64,000 nt of DNA, taken from positions 1 to 64,000 of the IMG/VR virus record IMGVR_UViG_3300030385_002649; one strand, given 5' to 3'. Source of the DNA: a virus. The position numbers were made by a program, and so were the translations under genes. The notes under the pieces are model-generated. The model saw only the letters and a list, made by a program, of their open reading frames with translations. It was not told the origin of the DNA and searched no databases. Positions 1-7,422 of the stretch are shown here, piece by piece (position 1 is the first letter of the stretch; the number at the start of each line of letters is the position of its first letter).

Positions 1-72
1 AGCTGACGAAACAGCAGAAGCTGACGAAACAGCAGAAGCTGACGAAACAGCAGAAGCTGACGAAACAGCAGA
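1..72 (+). repeat. 18-bp tandem repeat, 4 copies in the window
   Basis: The unit agctgacgaaacagcaga is repeated four times exactly from base 1, and a partial fifth copy follows. The unit is 18 bp, so it stays in frame and encodes Ala-Asp-Glu-Thr-Ala-Glu in the truncated gene that runs to 505. The array almost certainly continues to the left of the window. Confidence 0.95.
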
Positions 73-505
73 AGCTGTTGTACCCACCGATCCTCTTGAG
101 CGCACCTGGGCCTGCCCGTACGATGGGACCACATTAAAGTTCAATCCTGCTGTACGATTCATCCAAGTCGTCGTTTCACGAAACGACCTCAAAATCGTCA
201 AAGAACGAGGGATGGTTGGGCGCAGATGGAACAATCTGCGGGATCGGGTTGATAGTTCGGTGGTTGCGATCATCAGAGGGATTAGGTTAAGCGGTTCAGA
301 CGAGGACTACAATCACGAACTTCCGAGCAATGTAGCTTATTCTTTGATCAGGCCAAGGCCCATGACCGAGGATGGCAACACGGCCTTTGATTTCAGAGTC
401 CAACGGCTTGAATTCGGCAAAAGCGAAATGCCTACCTCTTTCGCTATGGATGCGGCTAAGGCAATGGCTCATATTCATGATCGAATTAGGGAGGAATGCA
501 GGTGA
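2..505 (+). CDS. Hypothetical protein with ADETAE repeats, 5' end outside the window
   Basis: The frame is open from base 2 to the TGA at 503-505, so the gene begins left of the window. The visible part has a low-complexity acidic N-terminal repeat (ADETAE, four copies) and then a folded-looking domain of about 140 residues starting near the sequence ERTWACPYDGTTLKF. An internal ATG at 212 is not needed as a start because the frame is open far upstream. The acidic repeat is probably a flexible linker or tail. I do not recognise the domain. Confidence 0.8.
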   Translation, partial: ADETAEADETAEADETAEADETAEAVVPTDPLERTWACPYDGTTLKFNPAVRFIQVVVSRNDLKIVKERGMVGRRWNNLRDRVDSSVVAIIRGIRLSGSDEDYNHELPSNVAYSLIRPRPMTEDGNTAFDFRVQRLEFGKSEMPTSFAMDAAKAMAHIHDRIREECR

Positions 506-828
506 TCGAGCCTAAGGAAGGAAACTGCTATAGGGTTAAGATTGCGTACAATCTAAAGGAAGGCAGCACAAACTGTCCTCCCCTTCACAACTATGAAGGC
601 CCTGCTTATTGTCAGAATGTAGCCGTTGGAGGGTTCATCTGTTTGCTGTTCCTCATCATGCATGAGGCCAGCCAAGTGGTTCGCGCGCATATCCTCACTC
701 AAGAAGGCAGCGTCATTATCGAAGACCTCGGCCCTGGCGTTCCATTTCTATTAAACACTCAACAAGGAGTTGATGCGGAAGCCTTCGGCGGTTATCAGCA
801 TCAACCAGCCTACACAGGCAAGGAATAA
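502..828 (+). CDS. Hypothetical protein, 108 aa
   Basis: I place the start at GTG 502, which overlaps the upstream stop as GTGA and sits 6 bases after the Shine-Dalgarno sequence gggagga (489-495). The in-frame ATG at 496 is too close to that site. The protein has a small beta-rich look and a mildly hydrophobic middle (GGFICLLFLIMH) that could be a buried strand or a weak membrane segment. It carries the first copy of the AGCCAAGTGG motif, read as Ser-Gln-Val-Val. No family recognised. Confidence 0.7.
   Translation: MIEPKEGNCYRVKIAYNLKEGSTNCPPLHNYEGPAYCQNVAVGGFICLLFLIMHEASQVVRAHILTQEGSVIIEDLGPGVPFLLNTQQGVDAEAFGGYQHQPAYTGKE
670..679 (+). other. Polar motif AGCCAAGTGG, copy 1
   Basis: Exact copy, in frame as Ser-Gln-Val-Val inside the gene 502-828. 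Confidence 0.8.
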
Positions 829-829
829 C

Positions 830-1162
830 ATGAAGAAATCAGTCAAGCTTGAGGACATGATCGGCAAGGACCTGAAAATCCTAGTCCAAGCCAGGACCTG
901 GAACATGAAGGAGAAGAAAAACGACTTCTCGAGAAAGATCTTTGTCGGAACGCTCACAACAATTCGTCAAAGTTCGCTCGTCATCGAACCCTGGTTCGAA
1001 GTCTTGGAAGTGAAGGATGGCCGTATCGTCTCTCATAAGGACACCGACTCGAAGTGTGGTAAGTACATCATGCACAGTGGGACGACTAAGGAGATGCTCC
1101 AAGTCGATGAGCTCGACTACTCCGGAGGCCCTTGGGTCGACGGCAAGCCCAAGCGATCATAA
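830..1162 (+). CDS. Hypothetical protein, 110 aa
   Basis: Starts at ATG 830 after the ribosome site caagga, two bases beyond the previous stop; an ORF start at 770 lies inside the previous gene and is unlikely. The product is basic at the N-terminus (MKKSVKLEDMIGKDLKILV) with alternating strands, compatible with a small SH3-like or OB-like barrel. A terminator-like hairpin follows it directly, so it probably ends the first transcription unit. Function unknown. Confidence 0.75.
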   Translation: MKKSVKLEDMIGKDLKILVQARTWNMKEKKNDFSRKIFVGTLTTIRQSSLVIEPWFEVLEVKDGRIVSHKDTDSKCGKYIMHSGTTKEMLQVDELDYSGGPWVDGKPKRS

Positions 1163-1169
1163 GGTTAGA

Positions 1170-1195
1170 AGCCGGGGTGGGAAACTACCCCGGCT
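1170..1195 (+). terminator. Stem-loop, probable terminator
   Basis: A 9-bp perfect stem agccggggt / accccggct with an 8-base loop lies 8 bases after the stop at 1162. The T-tract is poor (taccttatc), so termination may be partial. Confidence 0.6.
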
Positions 1196-1204
1196 TACCT
1201 TATC

Positions 1205-1447
1205 ATGAGATACTTACCATGGAGCATCTGCGAAAACGACCCATCGTTGGTCATAGACGCAGGAGGTTGTGTCGCTATCGACCTCTCAGTCTGGGGCGCG
1301 CTTGGAAAAGGGCACGACGCTAAAGAAGTGGTTGCGTTCATCGTAGAACGAGCCAATCGAGAACATGTCACAGACGAAGAACAACGTCTAAAGGACGAGT
1401 TTCAAAAGGAGGAGGTTGATGAAGATCTTCCAACAGAGATTTTGTGA
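1205..1447 (+). CDS. Hypothetical protein, 80 aa
   Basis: ATG 1205 lies just after the hairpin and has no obvious ribosome site, so the start is uncertain. The product has a beta-like first half (CVAIDLSVWGALGKG) and a charged helical C-terminus. It overlaps the next gene by 29 bases, and its 3' end carries that gene's ribosome site. No family recognised. Confidence 0.6.
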   Translation: MRYLPWSICENDPSLVIDAGGCVAIDLSVWGALGKGHDAKEVVAFIVERANREHVTDEEQRLKDEFQKEEVDEDLPTEIL

Positions 1448-1715
1448 GTTGAAAGCGCTAGACGCGCCAGACTGGGTGAAAAGAGGAGCTTACCTTAATC
1501 TTCTCCATCACCTTCCAATTGGCGAAGACTGGCTAGAGTGCAAAGACCGTTTTGGGCTTTGGATTCTGCTTGAAACCGTTGGAGTCTCCTTGAGCGAGGA
1601 AGAAGTTGAAATCTTCGTCCGAGAACTGAGTGTCGGCGTCGAACACATCGACCAAATCCTGAGGACAAGAGGCCACGCTAAACTGTGGCAAGAAACGGAC
1701 AAGTCATGGGAGTAG
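1419..1715 (+). CDS. Hypothetical protein, 98 aa
   Basis: Starts at ATG 1419, five bases after the strong site aaaggaggagg. A TTG three bases upstream is a poorer choice. The product is largely helical with many acidic residues (SLSEEEVEIFVRELSVGVEHI). No motif recognised. About 125 bases without a convincing gene follow it. Confidence 0.7.
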   Translation: MKIFQQRFCELKALDAPDWVKRGAYLNLLHHLPIGEDWLECKDRFGLWILLETVGVSLSEEEVEIFVRELSVGVEHIDQILRTRGHAKLWQETDKSWE

Positions 1716-1842
1716 AGACTAGACCCAAGATGATCATTCTTGGTGACTTCCGATATGTGTGATGCTGCGATCCTAGTGGTGTCTCATTATTTTGCAAGTG
1801 GGACTCACGGAAGCTACGGCGCTACAACTTACTGGAGATAAG

Positions 1843-2757
1843 ATGAGAAACTTCGTCAGAAAAAACACAATCTTCCTAACCCTAGCAGGCTCAAGGATGT
1901 ACGGCACCAGCACGCCAGAATCGGACACTGACATCCGAGGTGTCTGCGTTCCACCAAAAAACGTCGTGCTAGGCTTCGCCAACAAGTTCGAACAACAAAT
2001 GATTCCTGACGAGGAAGACTCAATCATCTACGGGCTAAAGAAGTTCATGGCCTTGGCCGCTGAGTGTAACCCTAACATATTGGAATTGTTGTTCGCACCT
2101 GAGTCAGCGATCATAACTTCAACACCAACATGGGAAGCTCTGATCGAACACCGTGAAATGTTTATCACCGCTGCGGCTTACCCCAAGTTCAGCGGTTACG
2201 CGCTTAGTCAGCTAAAGAGAATTAGGTCTCATAGGGCCTGGTTGCTTAGTCCTCCCGCCAAGAAACCAACTCGTGAAGAGTACGGGCTGACAGACCAGCC
2301 AAGTAGCGGGCTGACCTTGGGGACGGACATGCTGGAACCAGAGACTCTCAAGAGGATCAAATCTGAGCGTCAGTTCAAAACCGCTTTGCGAGCTTGGAAT
2401 CAGTATCAAGGTTGGAAAAAGGACCGCAACCCTAAACGGGCCGTCCTTGAGGCTAGCTTCGGCTATGACACCAAGCATGCCATGCACCTTGTCCGTCTCC
2501 TAAGAATGGGCGAGGAGATTCTCACTCAGGGCAAGGTGATCGTCGAGCGACCCGATGCTGAAGAACTGCTCGACATCCGTCGTGGGAAATGGACCTATGA
2601 CCAACTAATGGAAAACGTTGAGCCGATGAAGAATCGGTTGGATAAAATTTTCGAAACCAAGTCTTACTCAATTCCTGATAGGGCTGACATCAACGCACTC
2701 TCTGACCTGTGTGCGGAACTTCACGAGAGGTTCTGGCACGAAAAGGAAACAAAATGA
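1843..2757 (+). CDS. Predicted nucleotidyltransferase, YcgL/T4 NrdC.11-like
   Basis: The N-terminus carries the polymerase-beta-superfamily signature Gly-Ser-Arg-Met-Tyr-Gly-Thr followed by Ser-Asp-Thr-Asp-Ile-Arg-Gly, the GS...DxD metal and nucleotide binding motif. This is the arrangement of the YcgL/COG3541 family, which includes T4 NrdC.11 and RlaP-type proteins linked to RNA repair. The family reaction is thought to be nucleotide transfer to an RNA or protein end, but the substrate is unknown. ATG 1843 follows ctggagata; a TTG at 1792 would add 17 unrelated residues before the conserved strand. The next gene overlaps by ATGA. An RNA ligase at 25.9 kb and a HAD protein at 6.5 kb fit an RNA-repair theme, which is inference. 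Confidence 0.8.
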   Translation: MRNFVRKNTIFLTLAGSRMYGTSTPESDTDIRGVCVPPKNVVLGFANKFEQQMIPDEEDSIIYGLKKFMALAAECNPNILELLFAPESAIITSTPTWEALIEHREMFITAAAYPKFSGYALSQLKRIRSHRAWLLSPPAKKPTREEYGLTDQPSSGLTLGTDMLEPETLKRIKSERQFKTALRAWNQYQGWKKDRNPKRAVLEASFGYDTKHAMHLVRLLRMGEEILTQGKVIVERPDAEELLDIRRGKWTYDQLMENVEPMKNRLDKIFETKSYSIPDRADINALSDLCAELHERFWHEKETK

Positions 2758-3071
2758 AGTTCCAACTCCTCATCCTAGCTCTGTTGTTCTCAATAGGCTG
2801 CAGTTCTCCCACTAAGGCGTACGAGATCGTTCTAGATAGCGAACAGCTGAAAGAACTTCAAGATTGGAATTATCTCACGGTGGTGCCGACGGATGTCACA
2901 GTTCCTTGGTTCAAGATTGTCTCAGAAGACGGACCTAAGGTGACTGTCAAATTGGCTCGGCCTTTTCAACTCTTCTATCACCCCATTCTGCGGCGAACGG
3001 GATCGGCCCCAGTGTCTTCGAAGGATCAAGGCGAGAAACCCCGCACTTGGCAATCGCTTCAAGGAAAGTAA
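2754..3071 (+). CDS. Small lipoprotein, 105 aa
   Basis: ATG 2754 overlaps the upstream stop (ATGA) with aaaagga in front. The N-terminus is a typical type II signal peptide: MKFQLLILALLFSIGC, hydrophobic core followed by a lipobox ending in Ser-Ile-Gly-Cys. After processing the protein would be lipid-anchored at Cys16 in the cell envelope. The mature part is about 90 residues with no recognised domain. Phage lipoproteins of this kind can act in superinfection exclusion, but nothing here proves that. Confidence 0.75.
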   Translation: MKFQLLILALLFSIGCSSPTKAYEIVLDSEQLKELQDWNYLTVVPTDVTVPWFKIVSEDGPKVTVKLARPFQLFYHPILRRTGSAPVSSKDQGEKPRTWQSLQGK

Positions 3072-3081
3072 GACTAAAGCA

Positions 3082-3333
3082 GTGAATAGCAAAATCGTCA
3101 TCGATCGACGGGCCAACATTAATGGCCAACCAGTCGTTATGGTCTACGGAATCGTCGTCGGCCAAGATTATGGCCTTCCTAATGATGGCAAGCGACGCAT
3201 AGTTGCTGCTGACACGTTGATCACGCCAGAAAGGGTTTACGTTGAAGACACTAACGATCATCTTGGTAGTCCTGAGGACATCCTGGCGCGTCACCTAAAC
3301 TTCGACCACTGGATCAAAGAAAATGGACATTGA
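3082..3333 (+). CDS. Hypothetical protein, 83 aa
   Basis: GTG 3082 is the best start, with aaggaaag upstream at a long spacing. The product begins with two strands (KIVIDRRANINGQPVVMVYGIVVG) and ends in a short helical tail. It overlaps the next gene by 11 bases. Function unknown. Confidence 0.6.
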   Translation: MNSKIVIDRRANINGQPVVMVYGIVVGQDYGLPNDGKRRIVAADTLITPERVYVEDTNDHLGSPEDILARHLNFDHWIKENGH

Positions 3334-3727
3334 GGAACTAGCAGACGCTCGTCGCAAGAGAAATGACGAGCTAGCACTTTCACCAGGACGAGCACTCTTC
3401 GGAGATGGGCTCAATCCTGCTAGAGAGTTGATAGTGAAATCGCTCTTGCTAGCAACGAATCGCCACCCTTGGAAGATGCAGGCTGAAATTGTGATGGGGT
3501 ACTGCGCTCCATACGCCCGCAGAGACGAACAAAAAATTGTCATTCGTTTCAGACACAATAAGGAGCGCACTTCGTATTTGAGGTATTCATGCGGACCAGG
3601 CGCGGGATTCTTTTGGGACATGTCTGGTGATGATTTCTTGGATGTTGGCCTAGCGTTTAGGGCTCTACAAGAGGCTCATCGCCCACCTGGTCTTGCTTGG
3701 AAACGAGCAGAAGACGATGAACAATGA
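3323..3727 (+). CDS. Hypothetical protein, 134 aa
   Basis: ATG 3323 lies inside the end of the previous gene, so translation is probably coupled. The product has an Arg-rich helical N-terminus and a central segment with aromatic and glycine residues (RYSCGPGAGFFWDMSGDD). No catalytic motif is clear. It overlaps the following gene by 11 bases. Confidence 0.65.
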   Translation: MDIEELADARRKRNDELALSPGRALFGDGLNPARELIVKSLLLATNRHPWKMQAEIVMGYCAPYARRDEQKIVIRFRHNKERTSYLRYSCGPGAGFFWDMSGDDFLDVGLAFRALQEAHRPPGLAWKRAEDDEQ

Positions 3728-3926
3728 TTCAATGTTTAACATGGATGAGCCGAGGAACTTCTCGTTATTAACGAGTGAGGGAATCGAGCCTTTCACAGCC
3801 TTCAGGCTTCCTGGGGGCAAGATCGCCTTCCCTAAGAAGGCGATGATCAAAATCAACGCAGGGGGCGCAACCGTTATCTGGGATGACGACGGCACGACCT
3901 GGTATGAGAAGGGAATAAAGCGATAA
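3717..3926 (+). CDS. Hypothetical protein, 69 aa
   Basis: I choose ATG 3717, which overlaps the previous stop; a TTG at 3693 lies deep inside that gene. The product is a small beta-rich protein (TAFRLPGGKIAFPKKAMIKI) of the kind seen as single-domain SH3-like phage proteins. Its stop overlaps the next start as TAATG. Confidence 0.6.
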   Translation: MNNDSMFNMDEPRNFSLLTSEGIEPFTAFRLPGGKIAFPKKAMIKINAGGATVIWDDDGTTWYEKGIKR

Positions 3927-4144
3927 TGTTGAAAATAGAAATTACTGTCGATTCTTCGCCCCAATGGGGCGAAGGATCCAGCGTAACAATCCGAAACTTG
4001 AATAAAGCTCCGGACTGTGATGACGCGGAATACACCGCATGGAACAAAAGATGGACGTCGGTTTGCCAAGGAATCCATCTCCTACTAAGTGAACTAGGCC
4101 CCATCCCTGATGGTGGTTGGAAAGTAGAGTATAGTGAGTGTTAG
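3926..4144 (+). CDS. Hypothetical protein, 72 aa
   Basis: Starts at ATG 3926 in a TAATG overlap. The first 30 residues alternate as strands (KIEITVDSSPQWGEGSSVTI) and the rest is helical. Overlaps the next gene by 11 bases. No family recognised. Confidence 0.6.
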   Translation: MLKIEITVDSSPQWGEGSSVTIRNLNKAPDCDDAEYTAWNKRWTSVCQGIHLLLSELGPIPDGGWKVEYSEC

Positions 4145-4328
4145 AACCGAAGCGGATGACAATTTAGCTTCTGCTGAGACCAGCGTAAGACACGCAATTA
4201 GCAATCTGAGAGGCATCGTAATCGAACAATGCTGGGGCTATGATCAGTACGGCGAAGAATTTACGGCTGACATCCAAAAGAAGATAATGAATGAACTGAT
4301 ATCGATCAGGGATAGGCTAGCACAATGA
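4134..4328 (+). CDS. Hypothetical protein, 64 aa
   Basis: GTG 4134 start inside the previous gene's end; its own stop overlaps the next start as ATGA. The product is predicted all-helical and acidic. Part of an overlapping run of small genes from 3082 to 5474 that is probably one transcript. Confidence 0.55.
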   Translation: MSVRTEADDNLASAETSVRHAISNLRGIVIEQCWGYDQYGEEFTADIQKKIMNELISIRDRLAQ

Positions 4329-4936
4329 AAATGATAAAACTCGGAACTTTTCAATACCGAGAGCAGGCTTGGCAAAATGGCAACTTTACCATCTGTCACC
4401 GAGGTTTGAAAAGTCTCAAATTCGACCTTGACAAGAATTTCGCTTACGACGTGAGAATCTATAACACGAAGCCTAGAGGTGAAAGCCAAGTGGTGCTGAT
4501 GGTTCTCCGTTCAGACCCGTATTGGGACTCAGGTCAGGGTTCCAATGGGTCCTTCTGGAAACGGCCTGATTCTAAAATCAACAGATGGTATCGATTCGAC
4601 GCTCATTATATCCGTGATATGTTGAAGAAGATGTTCGGGTTGGATGCTTGGGATCCGTGTGAACTTTACGTGAAAGTGAAGAAGCTTGAAGAACCAGACC
4701 CTAAGTTCACTAAAGAGGAACTAAGTGCTGCGATGTTTGTGATCTCTGTGAGACTTAAGAACATCCACCCAACCTTCGCCCATGTCACTCATAGTGATGA
4801 GGAGATCAAAATCCACTTCACGGACGGTACGCCGATGGAATCTGGTGAATTCGCTCATAACAGCAAAACGCGAAACTTGTTGGAAAAGCTTGCTGGTCAT
4901 CTTAAGCTTGCAAGACGCAAAACTTTCAGAATATGA
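4325..4936 (+). CDS. Hypothetical protein, 203 aa
   Basis: ATG 4325 overlaps the previous stop (ATGA). The N-terminal half is rich in aromatic and basic residues (SFWKRPDSKINRWYRFDAHY) and the C-terminal half is mixed helix and strand. It holds a copy of AGCCAAGTGG read as Ser-Gln-Val-Val. I do not recognise a family. Confidence 0.7.
   Translation: MKMIKLGTFQYREQAWQNGNFTICHRGLKSLKFDLDKNFAYDVRIYNTKPRGESQVVLMVLRSDPYWDSGQGSNGSFWKRPDSKINRWYRFDAHYIRDMLKKMFGLDAWDPCELYVKVKKLEEPDPKFTKEELSAAMFVISVRLKNIHPTFAHVTHSDEEIKIHFTDGTPMESGEFAHNSKTRNLLEKLAGHLKLARRKTFRI
4484..4493 (+). other. Polar motif AGCCAAGTGG, copy 2
   Basis: Exact copy, in frame as Ser-Gln-Val-Val inside the gene 4325-4936. Confidence 0.8.
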
Positions 4937-5166
4937 AGCTCTCATGGGGCGTGAACAAGTGGGAATGGCTAGGATGGCAACCCCGCAGACTCGCTCCTGT
5001 GATCCGCATTGGCGGTAATTCTTCACGACCACCTAAACCCAAATGGTTTCGAGCCGGTCGAGTGCCTGGACCAATTTGGGCCTGGCGAATTCAAGTCTCG
5101 TTCGGTTATGGCACCTTTTGGGCCTGGATTGAGCGTCCAAACCACTATAGATTGGGTAAATCATGA
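4933..5166 (+). CDS. Hypothetical Trp- and Arg-rich protein, 77 aa
   Basis: ATG 4933 overlaps the upstream stop and its own stop overlaps the next start, both as ATGA, which selects this frame over a competing ORF at 5009-5251. The product is strikingly rich in Trp, Arg and Pro (KWEWLGWQPRRLAPVIRI), very basic, and probably nucleic-acid or membrane associated. Function unknown. Confidence 0.6.
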   Translation: MKLSWGVNKWEWLGWQPRRLAPVIRIGGNSSRPPKPKWFRAGRVPGPIWAWRIQVSFGYGTFWAWIERPNHYRLGKS

Positions 5167-5474
5167 AAACCGTAAGAATTCCGTTCATGGTCAGTGTTGG
5201 CCAGAATCTTTACATTCACTTCACCAAGCTTACAAAAGAGCAAGGACTTAAAGCTTATAAAGGAGATCTAAAATTTGTCACCGGACAGATTTTGAAGGAA
5301 ATGCTCGGACAACAACACGAGGTCGTGAAGGACAAGATTATCATTCACGGGATGTGCGCTTGGGCTCTCACGAAAGACACTATCAGCTTATCCGAGCACG
5401 GCCCCAGGTTGGGTCATCTCAACCCTTTGTGCCGGAATTACGGCGAGACAGGAGTGAAGGAATTGGCTGGGTAA
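5163..5474 (+). CDS. Hypothetical protein, 103 aa
   Basis: ATG 5163 overlaps the previous stop (ATGA). Helical and basic in the first half, with no recognisable motif. It is the last substantial gene before the tRNA cluster. Confidence 0.65.
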   Translation: MKTVRIPFMVSVGQNLYIHFTKLTKEQGLKAYKGDLKFVTGQILKEMLGQQHEVVKDKIIIHGMCAWALTKDTISLSEHGPRLGHLNPLCRNYGETGVKELAG

Positions 5475-5477
5475 ATT

Positions 5478-5576
5478 GTGGCGTATCTGATGACAGTCGC
5501 GCCTTTTGGGGCGGTCGTTATGTGGGACATCATTGGTTGGGATCACTTCCCATCGTACTCTAATCAACCTGGATGA
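5478..5576 (+). CDS. Possible small protein, 32 aa
   Basis: A short ORF from GTG 5478 to TGA 5574-5576 fills the space before the tRNA genes. It would encode a hydrophobic peptide (VAYLMTVAPFGAVVMWDIIG), possibly a single membrane segment. There is no clear ribosome site, so it may be chance. Confidence 0.25.
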   Translation: MAYLMTVAPFGAVVMWDIIGWDHFPSYSNQPG

Positions 5577-5578
5577 AT

Positions 5579-5651
5579 GGGCTTGTAGCTCAGGGGTTAG
5601 AGCGCGACTCTTATAAGGTTGATGTCGATGGTTCGATTCCATCCTGGCCCA
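5579..5651 (+). tRNA. tRNA-Ile (anticodon UAU)
   Basis: A full 73-nt cloverleaf can be drawn: acceptor gggcttg/ctggccc, D-stem gctc/gagc, anticodon stem cgact/ggttg with loop cttataa, T-arm gatgg-ttcgatt-ccatc. The anticodon TAT reads AUA directly. Bacteria normally read AUA with a CAU anticodon modified by TilS, so this phage tRNA avoids that modification. Confidence 0.9.
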
Positions 5652-5654
5652 CTT

Positions 5655-5737
5655 GATCGAATGGCGGAATTTGGCAGACGCGCATGTTTCAAACACATGT
5701 TCCATTAGGAGTGAGGGTTCGAGTCCCTCTTCGATCA
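5655..5737 (+). tRNA. tRNA-Leu (anticodon CAA)
   Basis: Class II tRNA of 83 nt with acceptor gatcgaa/ttcgatc, an anticodon loop ttcaaac (anticodon CAA, reads UUG), a long variable arm and T-arm gaggg-ttcgagt-ccctc. It is 3 bases from the tRNA-Ile. Confidence 0.9.
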
Positions 5738-5752
5738 TGAAAATAATTTTCG

Positions 5753-5834
5753 GGACCTGTGGTGGAATTGGCATACACACAACACTTAAAATGTTGCGCC
5801 GCAAGGCTTGCGGGTTCGAGTCCCGCCAGGTTCA
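5753..5834 (+). tRNA. tRNA-Leu (anticodon UAA)
   Basis: Class II tRNA of 82 nt: acceptor ggacctg/caggttc, anticodon stem caaca/tgttg with loop cttaaaa (anticodon TAA, reads UUA and UUG), variable arm, T-arm gcggg-ttcgagt-cccgc. Third member of the cluster. Confidence 0.9.
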
Positions 5835-5883
5835 TGTAGAGGCAAAGCTCTCCTCTGCGCGTAGATACTCAAAAGGGTGTTAA

Positions 5884-6357
5884 ATGCCAGCGTGCAGAGG
5901 ATGTCAAGAAAATTTTCCTAATCGGGCAACGATAGGTGGAAAAACTTTTAGCTTAAGAAGTAGAAAATTCTGTTTGTCTTGTTCACCTTTTAAGAAAATT
6001 AGAACAAGGAAAGAACGAAAACTAACACCCAAAACTTGGATTTGTTTTAATTGTAAAAAAGAACGAACTGAAAAAACAAGAAATATAGTCTGTGGAACAT
6101 GTAGATCACAGATTAGAAGAGCAAAATCTAGAAGCCAAGCAATTGACATAATGGGTGGAAATTGCGCCCGATGTGGGTACGATAAATGCTATGATGCTTT
6201 AGATTTTCATCATATAGGAGAGAAGCTCTTCGCATTGGCAGCGAACTGGCATCGTTCATGGAAGTCTATAGAAGAAGAAATTAAAAAATGTGAATTGCTA
6301 TGCGCGAATTGTCATCGTGAAGAGCACGCCCAAACAATTTTTAACAACAACCGATAG
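5884..6357 (+). CDS. HNH homing-type endonuclease
   Basis: The product has several Cys-x2-Cys pairs in its first 90 residues and then a classic HNH core: CARCGYDKCYDALDFHHI, with a downstream LLCANCHREEH. His-His and the final Asn/His supply the metal-binding catalytic site, and the Cys pairs hold a structural zinc. This is the common free-standing HNH family of phages. The gene is visibly richer in A+T than its surroundings and sits right behind the tRNA cluster, a usual place for mobile endonucleases. It would cut DNA in related phages lacking the gene, which is known for the family and inferred here. Start ATG 5884 follows aaaagggtg. Confidence 0.9.
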   Translation: MPACRGCQENFPNRATIGGKTFSLRSRKFCLSCSPFKKIRTRKERKLTPKTWICFNCKKERTEKTRNIVCGTCRSQIRRAKSRSQAIDIMGGNCARCGYDKCYDALDFHHIGEKLFALAANWHRSWKSIEEEIKKCELLCANCHREEHAQTIFNNNR

Positions 6358-6366
6358 GATTGAATC

Positions 6367-6453
6367 ATGACAGATAAAGAGTATCCCATGAGGCATAGCC
6401 GACGTAAGTGTCCTGGATGTGGACGGCAGAACCGGGATTGTGATTGTCGATGA
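6367..6453 (+). CDS. Small zinc-ribbon-like protein, 28 aa
   Basis: A short ORF from ATG 6367 whose stop overlaps the next start (ATGA at 6450). It encodes Cys-Pro-Gly-Cys-Gly near the middle and Cys-Asp-Cys at the end, four cysteines spaced to bind one zinc. The overlap is the arrangement seen between real neighbours here. Possible RNA or protein binding miniprotein. Confidence 0.55.
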   Translation: MTDKEYPMRHSRRKCPGCGRQNRDCDCR

Positions 6454-6932
6454 AAGTTCTCTTCCTCGACTTTGATGGGCCGATCATTCCTGGTAGGGCC
6501 TGGCTCTTAAACAATCATCCAGGCGGCCTTTGGGAGGAGCCCTGCAAAACCTCTGGTGTTCTTGTTAATGAGGTTTTGCACCGTGCTGACGCTAAGTTGG
6601 TCATTTCTTCTACTTGGAGGAAGACTGGTGGGCTGGATGGCTGTAAGGACCTCTTGTACAAGGCTGGCATTGATTTGACCAGGCTGCACGATGATTGGGC
6701 CACTATTGCTTTAAATTCCTCCGAGGGCCATGTTCGGTCAATGGAGATCCTAGAATGGGTTTCTCGTCATGATGTTGAAAGCTTTATTGCGATTGATGAC
6801 ATGGAATTGAGGGGCCTTCCCGATGAGAATCGGGTTAAGTGCACGACAGCTGATGGGGTCCTTATGGACCATTTTGTTGAAGCGTGCAATAAGCTGGGCG
6901 TGGCTCCTTTCGATGGGGTCATGCTCTTTTAA
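6450..6932 (+). CDS. HAD-fold protein, RNA-repair-associated type
   Basis: Starts at ATG 6450, coupled to the upstream mini-gene. It shows the HAD motif I FLDFDG with both aspartates, motif II VISSTW (Ser), and a motif IV-like IAIDD. At 160 aa it is compact, like the HAD domain of the so-called Swiss Army Knife RNA repair proteins (PF18143) that is common in phages. HAD enzymes remove phosphate through a phospho-aspartate; RNA 3'- or 5'-end phosphates are possible substrates. A conserved Arg follows Ser-Thr-Trp. The link to RNA repair is inference from the family and the tRNA neighbours. Confidence 0.75.
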   Translation: MKVLFLDFDGPIIPGRAWLLNNHPGGLWEEPCKTSGVLVNEVLHRADAKLVISSTWRKTGGLDGCKDLLYKAGIDLTRLHDDWATIALNSSEGHVRSMEILEWVSRHDVESFIAIDDMELRGLPDENRVKCTTADGVLMDHFVEACNKLGVAPFDGVMLF

Positions 6933-7020
6933 TTTAACAATTTTGCCAGTTAGGCAATTAATTTTACAGCCCGTTTGGGCACAACCAGCCTACAATAATG
7001 TGGGCACACTGGAGTCTATT

Positions 7021-7305
7021 ATGTCGATCCTCAACTCGTTCAACAGCAACAACAACAGCAACGTCGGCAGCCTCTCCTTCACCATTCAGTATGGTACGGA
7101 GAAGGTTCACGTCGACGTCCGTCCCGAAGATCCCACCAGTCCTCAGAGCCTCGACGCGGCTTTGAAGGTCTACGCTGGGGCGCTGGGTTACGACTTCTCG
7201 CGGCCCGTGACTTGGCGTCGCGGTAGTGAGAACGTCGAGGCTACGACTCGCCCGCAGGCGGGTGAGACGTACCAAGCTGCGATGTCGCACGAGCAGAAGG
7301 GCTAA
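7021..7305 (+). CDS. Ubiquitin-like protein A (PRTRC-C-like)
   Basis: A 94-aa protein with a Ser/Asn linker (first 15 residues) and then a pattern of two strands (SFTIQYG, EKVHVDV), one helix (SLDAALKVYAGALGY) and further strands, ending in Glu-Gln-Lys-Gly. A beta-grasp modifier exposes exactly such a C-terminal Gly; PRTRC protein C, as I recall it, ends in Thr-Lys-Gly and has a similar DPxxSP...Y spacing. A near-copy lies at 8480, and JAB and E1-like genes follow within 5 kb. The stop directly after Gly means no processing protease is needed. ATG 7021 follows ctggag. It has its own strong terminator, suggesting separate high expression. The fold is inferred from pattern and context, not from a search. 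Confidence 0.6.
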   Translation: MSILNSFNSNNNSNVGSLSFTIQYGTEKVHVDVRPEDPTSPQSLDAALKVYAGALGYDFSRPVTWRRGSENVEATTRPQAGETYQAAMSHEQKG

Positions 7306-7315
7306 GTTTGCCCAA

Positions 7316-7345
7316 GGCGGAGGCACCCTTCGGGGTGCCTCCGCC
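7316..7345 (+). terminator. Strong stem-loop terminator
   Basis: A 13-bp perfect stem ggcggaggcaccc / gggtgcctccgcc with a stable ttcg loop, 11 bases after the stop of the first ubiquitin-like gene. The T-tract is weak. Confidence 0.8.
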
Positions 7346-7422
7346 ACCTCTCTAGCATCGAGTACAAGATGAACACGACGTTTTATGGAAACAATTTTGA
7401 GTACCCCCACAGAGGAAGAACG

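Noticed and set aside
1-72. CRISPR array
   Set aside because: The repeat units are contiguous with no spacers and are in-frame coding DNA.
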